Source: Leptospira sp. 96542 (lineage in GTDB: Bacteria; Spirochaetota; Leptospiria; Leptospirales; Leptospiraceae). Taken from it: 19,860 bases of DNA. How positions within the stretch are numbered: the stretch's first letter is position 1; each line of letters begins with the position of its first letter. Under the pieces are notes generated by a model. It saw only the letters and a program-made list of their open reading frames with translations. It ran no database searches and was not told where the DNA came from. The stretch lies in contig JARJFC010000056.1 of NCBI GenBank assembly GCA_029310945.1, positions 1 to 19,860 on the forward strand, given 5' to 3'. Positions 6,971 to 14,657 of this stretch are shown piece after piece. Position numbers and translations under genes: made by a program.

Positions 6971-7588
6971 GCTGGGTGTCAAGAAAATTGAATATATTAT
7001 ATTCTTTTGCGAATTTAATTTGAAATCAATTTTTTTTAATTCACATTGCTTATCGGTAAAAATTAGAATCCTCTTTCTTGGCAGTTCTTTTACTTCGATA
7101 TATGCCATTTTCGGAATCAATTCGGACGAATATTTTTCCTCTGGTAATTTTGGATATGTTGTAGATCTGTACCCTCTAACATTTATGAATTTAATGTAAT
7201 CATATCGATAAATTTGATATTTAAAATTATTACAAATTGAACTCATAAATTCAATTTCTGTCAACTTATCTAAGCCATCTAATCCCTTCTCGGAGTATAC
7301 TTCGATCAAAAAAGTAAAATAAGAATCTGTAATTTCTTTGGAAATTGATTCAAAGTTTTTTAAGAAGTAAGGATTTAAGTAAGAAAAATTATTAATATCA
7401 TACAAAACTAACTCTTGATTATCTTTATCTAGCCTAAATCCAGTTAAAATATAATCTTCACTTTCCTGGAATTTATTTCCTTTAGTAATCTCAATTTGAT
7501 AATCTGAATTTACTCCTGGTGATAAAACAAAACTTGTGCAATTGGAAAGTAGAATGAAAATTAGAATATTTACTAAGAATCTTTTCAT
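6965..7588 (-). CDS. Putative lipoprotein; stop codon inside attC core
   Basis: The open frame extends upstream into site 7, but the real start is most likely the ATG at 7588 (207 residues). It gives MKRFLVNILIFILLSNCTSF, a signal peptide with lipobox LSNC (Cys17). The mature region is soluble, of mixed charge, without a recognised domain. The last codons are AGC GCA TAA, and the TAA lies within the GCATAAC core of site 6, so the attC core supplies the stop codon. The arms of this cassette (TTATGCGCTGGGTGTC and GACACCTTGCGCATAA) are complementary. Confidence 0.72.
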   Translation of the reverse strand: MKRFLVNILIFILLSNCTSFVLSPGVNSDYQIEITKGNKFQESEDYILTGFRLDKDNQELVLYDINNFSYLNPYFLKNFESISKEITDSYFTFLIEVYSEKGLDGLDKLTEIEFMSSICNNFKYQIYRYDYIKFINVRGYRSTTYPKLPEEKYSSELIPKMAYIEVKELPRKRILIFTDKQCELKKIDFKLNSQKNIIYSIFLTPSA

Positions 7589-7633
7589 AAATTTCAAAAT
7601 GTATGATTTAGTGTGTAATTTTTGACACCTTGC

Positions 7634-7799
7634 GCATAACGAACTAGCCTTAACGACGTTCCTCGTAGCTGAGCCTCCGTGCGGAGGCGTTAGCGTCGGC
7701 GCGGATTCTTGCGGCTGCAAGAATCGTGACGGAGAGGAATGTGGCGAAGCCGGAGCGAGGGCGCAAGTCCCGAAGCGAACCGATAAGGCGTAGTTATAC
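7634..7799. repeat. attC-like site 7
   Basis: Outer cores GCATAAC and GTTATAC; inner arms GCCTTAACG/CGATAAGGC with one mismatch; next stem GTTCCTCG/GAGGAAT; apical hairpin GCCTCCGTGCGGAGGC; lateral hairpin GGCGAAGCC. Downstream site of the wHTH-nucleotidyltransferase cassette. Confidence 0.85.
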
Positions 7800-7818
7800 G
7801 TCGTCCCTGAGTATTAAA

Positions 7819-8367
7819 TTAGCTTTTATACAAATTGGTGAATTCGTCAAAAACATCTTTTCCATTGCCAGCTTCATTCAGACACCATTCTCTTACTTTT
7901 TCTAAATCGAATTTTTGAGTCTTAGCAACTAATAATGCTTGGTCTAAACATTCGCGAGCCTTGAAGTGTAAGTATGATGCTAGTCTGTCCTTAATACAAT
8001 CAGTAGGTGAAAGAATTTTAAGAATCTTTCCTTTAAATTCTTTTTCATCAGGAACAATTTTATAATCATCACCTATAGATACTGGGGCAGAAACGAATTC
8101 AATATATAGATGTTTGCATTTCGGATGAACATAATGACGATTAACTTTATTAAACCCAATACTTTCCATTACTGATTTAATATCAGCAGCTCTTGATAGA
8201 AGAGGCTCAACTAAATCTAAATCGCCAGAACGATAAGCGCCTTTTGAGTAAATAGCAACGACTGCACCACCAACCAAAACAGATTGTATTCCTTTATTTG
8301 CTAGATGCCATCCAACAAATTTCCAAAGCTCCTCTTCATTCACATTGGACCAATCAGGTTCTTCCAT
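7819..8367 (-). CDS. Nucleotidyltransferase-fold protein
   Basis: This 182-residue protein has the core of the nucleotidyltransferase superfamily: VLVGGAVVAIYSKGAYRSGDLDLV gives the GG helix (Gly33-Gly34) and the GDLDL metal motif (Asp49, Asp51). A third acidic residue may be Glu90 in LYIEFVSAP, and CIKDRLASYLHF resembles the helix seen after the core in AbiEii-like and related toxin proteins. It overlaps the upstream winged-helix gene by 14 bases, with AAGG upstream of its ATG. The pairing with a DNA-binding protein suggests a toxin-antitoxin or abortive-infection module, in which this would be the transferase toxin. The substrate is unknown. Confidence 0.75.
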   Translation of the reverse strand: MEEPDWSNVNEEELWKFVGWHLANKGIQSVLVGGAVVAIYSKGAYRSGDLDLVEPLLSRAADIKSVMESIGFNKVNRHYVHPKCKHLYIEFVSAPVSIGDDYKIVPDEKEFKGKILKILSPTDCIKDRLASYLHFKARECLDQALLVAKTQKFDLEKVREWCLNEAGNGKDVFDEFTNLYKS

Positions 8368-8698
8368 AAACAGGCTTACCTTTTTGTCTCGGTCTTCTTC
8401 GAGTGGAAAAGATTTTTTCTTTCTCTTCTATAGTTAAAGAATTATAAAATATCTCTAAGATTGTTTTAATTGGTTTTACGAAAGGAGATTTTTGATTAAA
8501 CGAAAATACCCTAGTTCTTCCCACATTTTTAGCTACCAGGATGCCAGCTTTTTCGAAGCGCTCCAGTTGCATTCTAATGGGTGTAACAGCAACTCCGTAG
8601 TCGTTTGCAATGGCTGCAGAATGAATTTCATTATAATGAAATAAGTGCAAAAGCACTTTTGATGCAGTTTTATTCCCAAAAATACCATCAAGGATCAT
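8354..8698 (-). CDS. Winged-helix DNA-binding protein
   Basis: This 114-residue protein contains a winged helix at about residues 10-70 (KTASKVLLHLFHYNEIHSAAIANDYGVAVTPIRMQLERFEKAGIL then VAKNVGRTRVFSFN, the wing), of the ArsR/MarR-like type. The C-terminus is basic (STRRRPRQKGK). It precedes and overlaps a nucleotidyltransferase gene, so it is probably the antitoxin/repressor of the pair. A 16-bp palindrome lies about 43 bases upstream of its start, within the 81 bases before site 8, and is a good candidate for its own operator. The ATG at 8698 has no strong Shine-Dalgarno. Confidence 0.75.
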   Translation of the reverse strand: MILDGIFGNKTASKVLLHLFHYNEIHSAAIANDYGVAVTPIRMQLERFEKAGILVAKNVGRTRVFSFNQKSPFVKPIKTILEIFYNSLTIEEKEKIFSTRRRPRQKGKPVYGRT

Positions 8699-8740
8699 AC
8701 TTGATACTTATGAGTTCTTTTGTAAATATCAACCAAAAAA

Positions 8741-8756
8741 TAGTCGATATAGACTA
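8741..8756. promoter_or_regulatory. Operator-like palindrome upstream of winged-helix gene
   Basis: TAGTCGATATAGACTA is palindromic at 14 of 16 positions and flanked by A-tracts on both sides. On the minus strand it sits between TTGAAC and GACTAT (18-base spacing), a possible promoter. Autorepression by the wHTH protein is inferred. Confidence 0.5.
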
Positions 8757-8778
8757 AAAAGTAGTTCAAAGGGATGAC

Positions 8779-8941
8779 GTATAACGAACCAGGCTTGCCG
8801 ACGTTTCCCGACCCTGAGCCTTTAGGCGTTAGGGACTGGCCACGAGACTTGCGTAAGCAAGGTGAGTGCCAGAAGGGAAATGTGCCTTTAGGCCAAGCGA
8901 GGGCATCAGTCCCGAAGCGCAGCGGTAAGCTGTTGTTATGC
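8779..8941. repeat. attC-like site 8 (A-type)
   Basis: Outer cores GTATAAC and GTTATGC; inner arms GGCTTGCCG/CGGTAAGCT; next stem GTTTCCC/GGGAAAT; apical hairpin GCCTTTAGGC. Downstream site of cassette copy A1. Confidence 0.85.
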
Positions 8942-9137
8942 GGAGTTGGTAATGTTTCCGATAGAATTTGAAAACGAAGAGTAAAAAATTGGAGCGCCCC
9001 ACTCACTAGCTTGCTCGTAAATACAGAGCAGGGCATTCAAAACGAGAAGCGCTTTCCAACTCTTCATCTCTTCTCTTTCTCTTCACTGCTGCGCAGCTCT
9101 TAGGCGCGACTTTTTCTGCCTGATTTTTGCCAATTGC
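8942..9137 (-). repeat. Cassette body A1 (no clear gene)
   Basis: First of seven near-identical bodies, 196 bases. It shares with the others the block from GGAGCGCCCCACTCACTAGC to the C-rich TTTTTGCCAATT end, including the palindrome GCTGCGCAGC. A 44-codon minus-strand frame starting MKSWKALLVLNALLC would end in the attC core TAA, but its ATG is absent in most copies. Confidence 0.85.
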
Positions 9138-9300
9138 GCATAACGAACGAGGCTAAACGACGTTCCTCGGAGCTGAGCCTACGGAGTAGGCGTTAGCGTC
9201 GGCGCGGATCTTGCGAATGCAAGAGACGTGACGGAGAGGAATGTGCCGAAGGCCAAGCGAGGGCGAAGACCCGAAGCGCAGTGTTTAGCCGTTGTTATGC
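9138..9300. repeat. attC-like site 9
   Basis: Outer cores GCATAAC/GTTATGC; inner arms GGCTAAACG/TGTTTAGCC; next stem GTTCCTCG/GAGGAAT; apical hairpin GCCTACGGAGTAGGC. It is the site of cassette A2 yet resembles site 20 rather than the other A sites. Confidence 0.85.
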
Positions 9301-9496
9301 GGAGTTGGTAATTTAGACGATAAAACGATTATACGAAGTGTAAAAAATTGGAGCGCCCCACTCACTAGCTTGCTCGTAAATACAGAGCAGGGCATTCAAA
9401 ACGAAAAGCGCTTTCCAACTCTTCCTCTCTTTTCTTTCTCTTCACTGCTGCGCAGCTCTTAGGCGCGACTTTTTCTACCTGATTTTTGCCAATTAC
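9301..9496 (-). repeat. Cassette body A2 (no clear gene)
   Basis: Second copy, 196 bases. It is the only copy followed by a different attC type (site 9). The small frame of A1 lacks its ATG here (AGG) and ends earlier, at a TAA about 10 codons before the core. Confidence 0.85.
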
Positions 9497-9662
9497 GCAT
9501 AACGAACCAGGCTTGCCGACGTTTCCCGCCCCTGAGCCTCTTTAGAGGCGTTAGGGCTGGCTACGAGACTTGCGTAAGCAAGTGGAGTGCCAGAAGGGAA
9601 ATGTGCCTTTAGGCCAAGCGAGGGCATCAGTCCCGAAGCGCAGCGGTAAGCCGTTGTTATGC
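9497..9662. repeat. attC-like site 10 (A-type)
   Basis: Outer cores GCATAAC/GTTATGC; inner arms GGCTTGCCG/CGGTAAGCC (one wobble); next stem GTTTCCC/GGGAAAT; apical hairpin GCCTCTTTAGAGGC. Downstream site of A3. Confidence 0.85.
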
Positions 9663-9858
9663 GGAGTTGGTAATGTATACGATAAAACGATTATACGAAG
9701 TGTAGAAAATTGGAGCGCCCCACTCACTAGCTTGCTCGTAAATACAGGGCAGGGCATTCAAAACGAGAAGCGCTTTCCAACTCTTCGTCTTTTTTCTTTC
9801 TCTTCACTGCTGCGCAGCTCTTAGGCGCGACTTTTTCTACCTGATTTTTGCCAATTAC
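9663..9858 (-). repeat. Cassette body A3 (no clear gene)
   Basis: Third copy, 196 bases, with the variant arm region GTATACGATAAAACG shared with A5. The A1 start codon is ACG here. Confidence 0.85.
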
Positions 9859-10020
9859 GCATAACGAACCAGGCTTGCCGACGTTTCCCGCCCCTGAGCC
9901 TTTAGGCGTTAGGGACTGGCTACGAGACTTGCGTAAGCAAGGGGAGTGCCAGAAGGGAAATGTGTCGTAGACCAAGCGAGGGCATCAGTCCCGAAGCGCA
10001 GCGGTAAGCCGTTGTTATGC
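9859..10020. repeat. attC-like site 11 (A-type)
   Basis: Outer cores GCATAAC/GTTATGC; inner arms GGCTTGCCG/CGGTAAGCC; next stem GTTTCCC/GGGAAAT; lateral hairpin GTCGTAGAC where sister copies have GCCTTTAGGC. Downstream site of A4. Confidence 0.85.
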
Positions 10021-10211
10021 GGAGTTGGTAATGTTGCCGATAGAATTTGAAAACGAAGAGTAAAAAATTGGAGCGCCCCACTCACTAGCTTGCTCGTAAA
10101 TACAGAGCAGGGCATTCAAAACGAGAGGAGCTTTCCAACTCTTCTTCTCTTTCTCTTCACTGCTGCGCAGCTCTTAGGCGCGACTTTTTCTACCTGATTT
10201 TTGCCAATTAC
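10021..10211 (-). repeat. Cassette body A4 (no clear gene)
   Basis: Fourth copy, 191 bases: it lacks five bases in the CT-rich stretch near 10145, which shifts any reading frame across it. Its left part matches A1 (CCGATAGAATTTGAAAACG). Confidence 0.85.
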
Positions 10212-10377
10212 GCATAACGAACCAGGCTTACCGACGTTTCCCGACCCTGAGCCTCTTTAGAGGCGTTAGGGACTGGAACGAGACTTGCGTAAGCAAGGTG
10301 AGTGCCAGAAGGGAAATGTGCCTTTAGGCCAAGCGAGGGCATCAGTCCCGAAGCGCAGCGGTAAGCCGTTGTTATGC
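10212..10377. repeat. attC-like site 12 (A-type)
   Basis: Outer cores GCATAAC/GTTATGC; inner arms GGCTTACCG/CGGTAAGCC perfectly paired; next stem GTTTCCC/GGGAAAT; apical hairpin GCCTCTTTAGAGGC. Downstream site of A5. Confidence 0.85.
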
Positions 10378-10573
10378 GGAGTTGGTAATGTATACGATAA
10401 AACGATTATACGAAGTGTAGAAAATTGGAGCGCCCCACTCACTAGCTTGCTCGTAAATACAGAGCAGGACATTCAAAACGAGAAGCGCTTTCCGACTCTT
10501 CGTCTTTTTTCTTTGTCTTCACTGCTGCGCAGCTCTTAGGCGCGACTTTTTCTGCCTGATTTTTGCCAATTGC
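10378..10573 (-). repeat. Cassette body A5 (no clear gene)
   Basis: Fifth copy, 196 bases, closest to A3 and A7 (shared GTCTTTTTTCTTTGTCTTC with A7). Confidence 0.85.
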
Positions 10574-10734
10574 GCATAACGAACTAGACTTAACGACGTT
10601 CCCCGACCCTGAGTCTCGGAGAGACGTTAGGGACTGGCACGGAGTTTGCGGAAGCAAACGAGTGACAGAAGGGGAATGTGTCGTAGACCGAGCGAGGGCT
10701 TGTCCCGAAGCGAAGCGTTAAGTCGCTGTTATGC
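10574..10734. repeat. attC-like site 13
   Basis: Outer cores GCATAAC/GTTATGC; inner arms GACTTAACG/CGTTAAGTC perfect; next stem GTTCCCC/GGGGAAT, a compensated variant; apical hairpin GTCTCGGAGAGAC. Downstream site of the SH3-lipoprotein/PIN cassette. Confidence 0.85.
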
Positions 10735-10751
10735 GAAGGTTTGTTTTATAC

Positions 10752-11201
10752 TTACGACTCTAATTCTGATGGTTTAATTACGCTTTTGTTCATTTCTTTC
10801 ATGACTTCATATAGTAATTGATCATTTGTAACGAATAAGATGTTTTCTGCTATTGCAACTTCAGCAATAAGTGAATCTTCTATATTATTGGATTTTTTCT
10901 TTTTTCCATCCAATTTTTCTTTTAGAATTGAGGTTTCATGTCCTCCAGTTTCATTCCATTGCATTGTGCCCCAAGTCATATAACCCCAAATCATACTTTT
11001 TAATCCGAAAATTTGGGGATTAATTGTATTATAAATCCCGAGGAGGTTTTCTTTTCTCGAAGTATCTTTCGTTTTGTGAATTTCAGACAATTGCAGTGGG
11101 GTAGCATAGAAAATATATTTATTGGGATTTGGGAAAGCTATTTTACTATCTAGAATTTCATTAAAGACATTTGTATCGAATAATATTTTTATTTTTTCCA
11201 T
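10752..11201 (-). CDS. PIN-domain protein
   Basis: This 149-residue protein has the PIN signature: KILFDTNVFNEIL with Asp9, QLSEIHKT with Glu40, NNIEDSLIAEVAIAENILFVTND with Asp109 and Asp127. The metal site therefore looks complete, as for an RNase toxin. The middle part (GLKSMIWGYMTWGTMQWNET) is unusually rich in Trp and Met. No antitoxin candidate lies in the cassette; the only other gene is an SH3-type lipoprotein 18 bases upstream, which acts outside the cytoplasm and is an unlikely antidote. It could be an orphan toxin or an RNA-processing enzyme. Confidence 0.72.
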   Translation of the reverse strand: MEKIKILFDTNVFNEILDSKIAFPNPNKYIFYATPLQLSEIHKTKDTSRKENLLGIYNTINPQIFGLKSMIWGYMTWGTMQWNETGGHETSILKEKLDGKKKKSNNIEDSLIAEVAIAENILFVTNDQLLYEVMKEMNKSVIKPSELES

Positions 11202-11219
11202 GAGTGGAATTTGAATTTT

Positions 11220-11900
11220 CTATAGAATTTTTGAAAGTAAGTCTATCGCTTTGTTTGGATCTATACCTTCTAGTTTTTGGAAACTATTTAAATCAGTATG
11301 ATTTACACGTATTATTGAATGGTCAAGATTATCATAATCAATATCTATAAATAGATTTACTGTAGAGATAACTTGAGTTGTGTCGAGTTGTAAAAGAGCT
11401 CCTTTCATCCATGAGGTAGTTTGTACATTATATGAGGACGATGATGTTTCTTCGAGAGGCGTAATTATCTGTATATCTGTTAAAATATCGTATGGGAACT
11501 GATTTGATGATTTTATTCGTTCGGACGTGGCGAGAATGATTTGATTTTTGAGATAAATCTCAAATTGGTTTCTTTTTCTTAATAATTCCTTTTTTGCTAT
11601 ATCTAGCGAGATAAGTTTTACAAAATCACCGAAAATATAGCCTTCTTCTCCTGAGTAAGATTTTACTTTATACCAAATTACTACTTCGCCAGTTTTTAGA
11701 GTCTTTTCTATTTTTTCTGTAATTAAAATTATTGAGCCTTTTGTTATAGCTTTAATTCTTTCTGATTCCTTAGTAAAAGATTCTCTAAGTGTTACATCTC
11801 CGGTTACTTTTCCATATTTTTCATGATCATATGACTCTATTTTTGGTCTGTTGCATTGAATTGTTATTAATATTAATAGTGCAAAATATAGGTATTTCAT
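11220..11900 (-). CDS. Lipoprotein with SH3-like domain
   Basis: This 226-residue protein starts MKYLYFALLILITIQCNRP, a signal peptide with Cys16 as probable lipidation site. Residues about 30-95 resemble a bacterial SH3 domain (KVTGDVTLRESFTKESERIK, KGSIILITEK, VVIWYKVKSYSGEEGYIFGDFVKLI), a fold that often binds cell-wall peptides. The rest is of unknown fold. The start lies 31 bases from site 14, and the PIN gene follows 18 bases downstream, so both are in one two-gene cassette. Confidence 0.77.
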   Translation of the reverse strand: MKYLYFALLILITIQCNRPKIESYDHEKYGKVTGDVTLRESFTKESERIKAITKGSIILITEKIEKTLKTGEVVIWYKVKSYSGEEGYIFGDFVKLISLDIAKKELLRKRNQFEIYLKNQIILATSERIKSSNQFPYDILTDIQIITPLEETSSSSYNVQTTSWMKGALLQLDTTQVISTVNLFIDIDYDNLDHSIIRVNHTDLNSFQKLEGIDPNKAIDLLSKIL

Positions 11901-11930
11901 ATTATCCCTTCTCTATTTTTACAAACTTTC

Positions 11931-12092
11931 GCATAACGAACCAGGCTTGCCGACGTTTCCCGACCCTGAGCCTTTAGGCGTTAGGGACTGGAACGAGACT
12001 TGCGTAAGCAAGGTGAGTGCCAGAAGGGAAATGTGCCTTTAGGCCAAGCGAGGGCATCAGTCCCGAAGCGCAGCGGTAAGCCGTTGTTATGC
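11931..12092. repeat. attC-like site 14 (A-type)
   Basis: Outer cores GCATAAC/GTTATGC; inner arms GGCTTGCCG/CGGTAAGCC; next stem GTTTCCC/GGGAAAT; apical hairpin GCCTTTAGGC. Downstream site of A6. Confidence 0.85.
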
Positions 12093-12288
12093 GGAGTTGG
12101 TAATGTATACGATAAAACAGTTATACGAAGTGTAGAGAATTGGAGCGCCCCACTCACTAGCTTGCTCGTAAATCCAGAGCAGGGCATTCAAAACGAGAGG
12201 AGCTTTCTAACTCTTCATCTCTTCTCTTTCTCTTCACTGCTGCGCAGCTCTTAGGCGCGACTTTTTCTGCCTGATTTTTGCCAATTGC
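12093..12288 (-). repeat. Cassette body A6 (no clear gene)
   Basis: Sixth copy, 196 bases, separated from A5 by the SH3-lipoprotein/PIN cassette. It retains the ATG of the small frame (as A1 does). Confidence 0.85.
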
Positions 12289-12453
12289 GCATAACGAAAT
12301 AGCCTTAACGACGTAGGCTGACCCTGAGTCCCGGAACGGGACGTTAGGGACTGGCACGTAGCTTGCGTAAGCGAGGCGAGTGCCAGAAAGCCTATGTGTC
12401 GCAGACCGAGCGAGGGCGAAGACCCGAAGCGAAGCGTTAAGGCGCTGTTATGC
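12289..12453. repeat. attC-like site 15
   Basis: Outer cores GCATAAC/GTTATGC; inner arms GCCTTAACG/CGTTAAGGC perfect; next stem GTAGGCT/AGCCTAT; apical hairpin GTCCCGGAACGGGAC. Downstream site of the lipoprotein cassette at 12462-13073. Confidence 0.85.
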
Positions 12454-12461
12454 GCAGTTGC

Positions 12462-13073
12462 TTAAATATTAGGTTGAGTAGCTTCAAAAATTATCATATT
12501 GAATTCTCTAGATGGATGTAATACAGCAGGTTCCTGGTCATAGTAATATCGATTATAATCGGGAACATAATGGCCATTGTTTTTGCCAATTATCCAAGGT
12601 ATCCATCCGTTTTGCATTTTGAAATGTTCAGTAAATTGGATTGTAATGTTCTTTTTATCATGCAATCTGTAAGTAGTAATCGTAATATGCTCGTCTGTAG
12701 GGGAATAATAAGGAATGATGCCTAAAGTTAGAATATTTGCGAAAAATGACAGAGTAGGTATTATACGGGGACTTTCTCTAACTATTTTATAATCACTGAT
12801 TAAAAGATCAAATTTATTAATATCAGTTTTTTCTGTCGCAATTTGTAAAGGTATCCCCATTTCAGTGTATTTTTTTTGCAAAGCAAGAAGGTGATTATAG
12901 CCTTTGCTTCTAACATCTTCTTCTTTTACTAATACTGCAATATTTGGAATCTTAGAAATTGGTTTATCTAGTATATTTCGATATTTTTCTGGATAAGAAT
13001 ATTGATAAGTAAAGCTACCGCAATTAACGAGAAAACTAATCAACACGATAGTTTGAAAGAATATTTTTTTCAT
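12462..13073 (-). CDS. Putative lipoprotein
   Basis: I chose the ATG at 13073 (203 residues), which has GGAG seven bases upstream; an in-frame ATG six codons earlier has no such site. MKKIFFQTIVLISFLVNCGSF is a signal peptide with lipobox LVNC (Cys18). The mature part has an alpha/beta pattern at first (IPNIAVLVKEEDV, FDLLISDYKIV), a short hydrophobic stretch (LSFFANILTLGIIPYY) and a tyrosine- and proline-rich C-terminus. The short hydrophobic stretch and overall layout resemble stress- or phage-induced envelope lipoproteins, but I do not recognise the family. Confidence 0.75.
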   Translation of the reverse strand: MKKIFFQTIVLISFLVNCGSFTYQYSYPEKYRNILDKPISKIPNIAVLVKEEDVRSKGYNHLLALQKKYTEMGIPLQIATEKTDINKFDLLISDYKIVRESPRIIPTLSFFANILTLGIIPYYSPTDEHITITTYRLHDKKNITIQFTEHFKMQNGWIPWIIGKNNGHYVPDYNRYYYDQEPAVLHPSREFNMIIFEATQPNI

Positions 13074-13139
13074 TTGTGTCTCCATAAGCAATTAATTAAA
13101 ATATTAATGTTAATTGGAAGTAAAATTTAAAGCGATTGC

Positions 13140-13301
13140 GCATAACGAACCAGGCTTGCCGACGTTTCCCGCCCCTGAGCCTTTAGGCGTTAGGGACTGG
13201 CTACGAGACTTGCGTAAGCAAGGGGAGTGCCAGAAGGGAAATGTGTCGTAGACCAAGCGAGGGCATCAGTCCCGAAGCGCAGCGGTAAGCCGTTGTTATG
13301 C
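13140..13301. repeat. attC-like site 16 (A-type)
   Basis: Outer cores GCATAAC/GTTATGC; inner arms GGCTTGCCG/CGGTAAGCC; next stem GTTTCCC/GGGAAAT; lateral hairpin GTCGTAGAC, as in site 11. Downstream site of A7. Confidence 0.85.
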
Positions 13302-13497
13302 GGAGTTGGTAATGTATACGATAAAACAGTTATACGAAGTGTAGAGAATTGGAGCGCCCCACTCACTAGCTTGCTCGTAAATACAGAGCAGGGCATTCAA
13401 AACGAAAAGCGCTTTCCGACTCTTCGTCTTTTTTCTTTGTCTTCACTGCTGCGCAGCTCTTAGGCGCGACTTTTTCTGCCTGATTTTTGCCAATTGC
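13302..13497 (-). repeat. Cassette body A7 (no clear gene)
   Basis: Seventh copy, 196 bases; left half as A6 (ATAAAACAGTTATACG), right half as A5 (GTCTTTTTTCTTTGTC), so it looks mosaic. Confidence 0.85.
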
Positions 13498-13662
13498 GCA
13501 TAACGAACCAGGCTACGCGAAGTTGCCTGTAGCTGAGCCTGCGAACGCAGGCGTTAGCGTCGGCGCGCATTCTTGCGGAGCAAGAATCGTGACGGAAGGC
13601 AATTTGCCGGAGGCCAAGCGAGGGCGTAAGTCCCGAAGCGCAGTGTGTAGCCGCTGTTATCC
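13498..13662. repeat. attC-like site 17
   Basis: Outer cores GCATAAC and GTTATCC; inner arms GGCTACGCG/TGTGTAGCC; next stem AAGTTGCCT/AGGCAATTT, in which C to A on the left is matched by G to T on the right compared with other sites. Downstream site of the TPM cassette; close to site 22. Confidence 0.85.
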
Positions 13663-13672
13663 GAAGTGCAAA

Positions 13673-14446
13673 TTAATTAAAATCCAGGAGCTGGAAACTC
13701 AACGGTTTTAAACTTATTAGCCGAGCAGTGATTAATGGAGAATTATTAGATTTTAAGAATTCCAATTGATAATCATTATGTATAGTTGTAAATATTCGCA
13801 GAGAGATGGCATTTTCATTTTCGAATAACAAATGGTGTGCGTCTTGGTTTTCATTTTCAATTTTATCTTTTGTCAATTCTTCTGAAATAAATTTTGCTTT
13901 AAATTGAAATATTTTATATAAGTCATTTTTATTAAAACGATCCGTTGTTTTATCTTCGATTTTCCAGGAGACCTTACTTGACTTGGATATTATCCTATCT
14001 ACGCATAGGCTAATTCCTTTTTCATATTCTTTTTTCTTAAGATATGGAATTATATCATTTACAATTTCTTTCGTATAGTTATCGCTGAAAATCCATTCAA
14101 GTCCAGATCCAATTTCTATTCTTACTTTTCTATCATTTGGTGCGATTGTAATCAATGCTCCATTGTTAAGATATTTCTGACCTATTTTAATATCATTCGC
14201 AAAATTTAATGAATATTCCTCTATGGATAATCCATTCAATGAATTAGTTGAGTGGACTACAATTTGAACGGTATGTTTATTTTCGTGATTGTATAGAATA
14301 TCTGAAAATTCTTTCTTGAATTGTGTTTCAAAAATTTTAGAGTCATCAAAAAAATATCCCTCAGGTTGAAGAATTCTTTTTTGTGTTGTGGAGCAGTTTA
14401 GAATAAATATTTGTATTAGAATTGTAATACAGGCTTTTATCTTCAT
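13673..14446 (-). CDS. TPM-domain lipoprotein
   Basis: This 257-residue protein starts MKIKACITILIQIFILNCSTT, a signal peptide with lipobox ILNC (Cys18). Residues about 45-150 match the TPM (YgcG-type) domain: TVQIVVHSTNSLNG, then EEYSLNFANDIKIGQK, then NNGALITIAPNDRKVRIEIGSGLEW, then VNDIIPYLKKKEYEKGI. TPM domains are extracytoplasmic and tied to membrane-protein quality control or phosphatase activity in other lineages. Classical homologues end in a TM segment and Gly-rich tail; here the tail is a soluble region of about 100 residues. The start is 36 bases from site 18. Confidence 0.8.
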   Translation of the reverse strand: MKIKACITILIQIFILNCSTTQKRILQPEGYFFDDSKIFETQFKKEFSDILYNHENKHTVQIVVHSTNSLNGLSIEEYSLNFANDIKIGQKYLNNGALITIAPNDRKVRIEIGSGLEWIFSDNYTKEIVNDIIPYLKKKEYEKGISLCVDRIISKSSKVSWKIEDKTTDRFNKNDLYKIFQFKAKFISEELTKDKIENENQDAHHLLFENENAISLRIFTTIHNDYQLEFLKSNNSPLITARLISLKPLSFQLLDFN

Positions 14447-14481
14447 TTTATTTCCTTATTAATTTTATTTTTTTGCATTTC

Positions 14482-14643
14482 GGATAACGAACTAGCCTTA
14501 ACGACGTAGGCTGACCCTGAGTCCCGATTGGGACGTTAGGGACTGGAACGACACTTGCGGATGCAAGGGGAGTGCCAGAAGCCTATGTGTCGCAGACCGA
14601 GCGAGGCCTTGTGCCGAAGCGAAGCGTTAAGGCGCTGTTATTT
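14482..14643. repeat. attC-like site 18
   Basis: Outer cores GGATAAC and GTTATTT, from different cassettes; inner arms GCCTTAACG/CGTTAAGGC perfect; next stem GTAGGC/GCCTAT; apical hairpin GTCCCGATTGGGAC. Downstream site of the RAMA cassette. Confidence 0.85.
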
Positions 14644-14657
14644 GCAGTGGCGATTGT

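Noticed and set aside
8695..10115. Repeated minus-strand frames of 68-113 residues starting MPCSVFTSKL
   Set aside because: They start in an A body and read through the attC site; the frame has no ribosome binding site and is open only because the sites are GC-rich repeats.
9570..10539. Repeated 84-residue plus-strand frames (MRKQ.ECQKGNVPLG...) at 9570, 10285 and 12000
   Set aside because: They run through the structured attC sites into the A bodies; their repetition follows the DNA repeat, and all credible genes lie on the other strand.
8942..13497. 44-codon minus-strand frame in A bodies (MKSWKALLVLNALLC...)
   Set aside because: The ATG exists only in A1 and A6 (ACG, AGG or AAG in the others), and A4 has a frame-shifting loss; I do not call it a gene, although A1 and A6 could express it.
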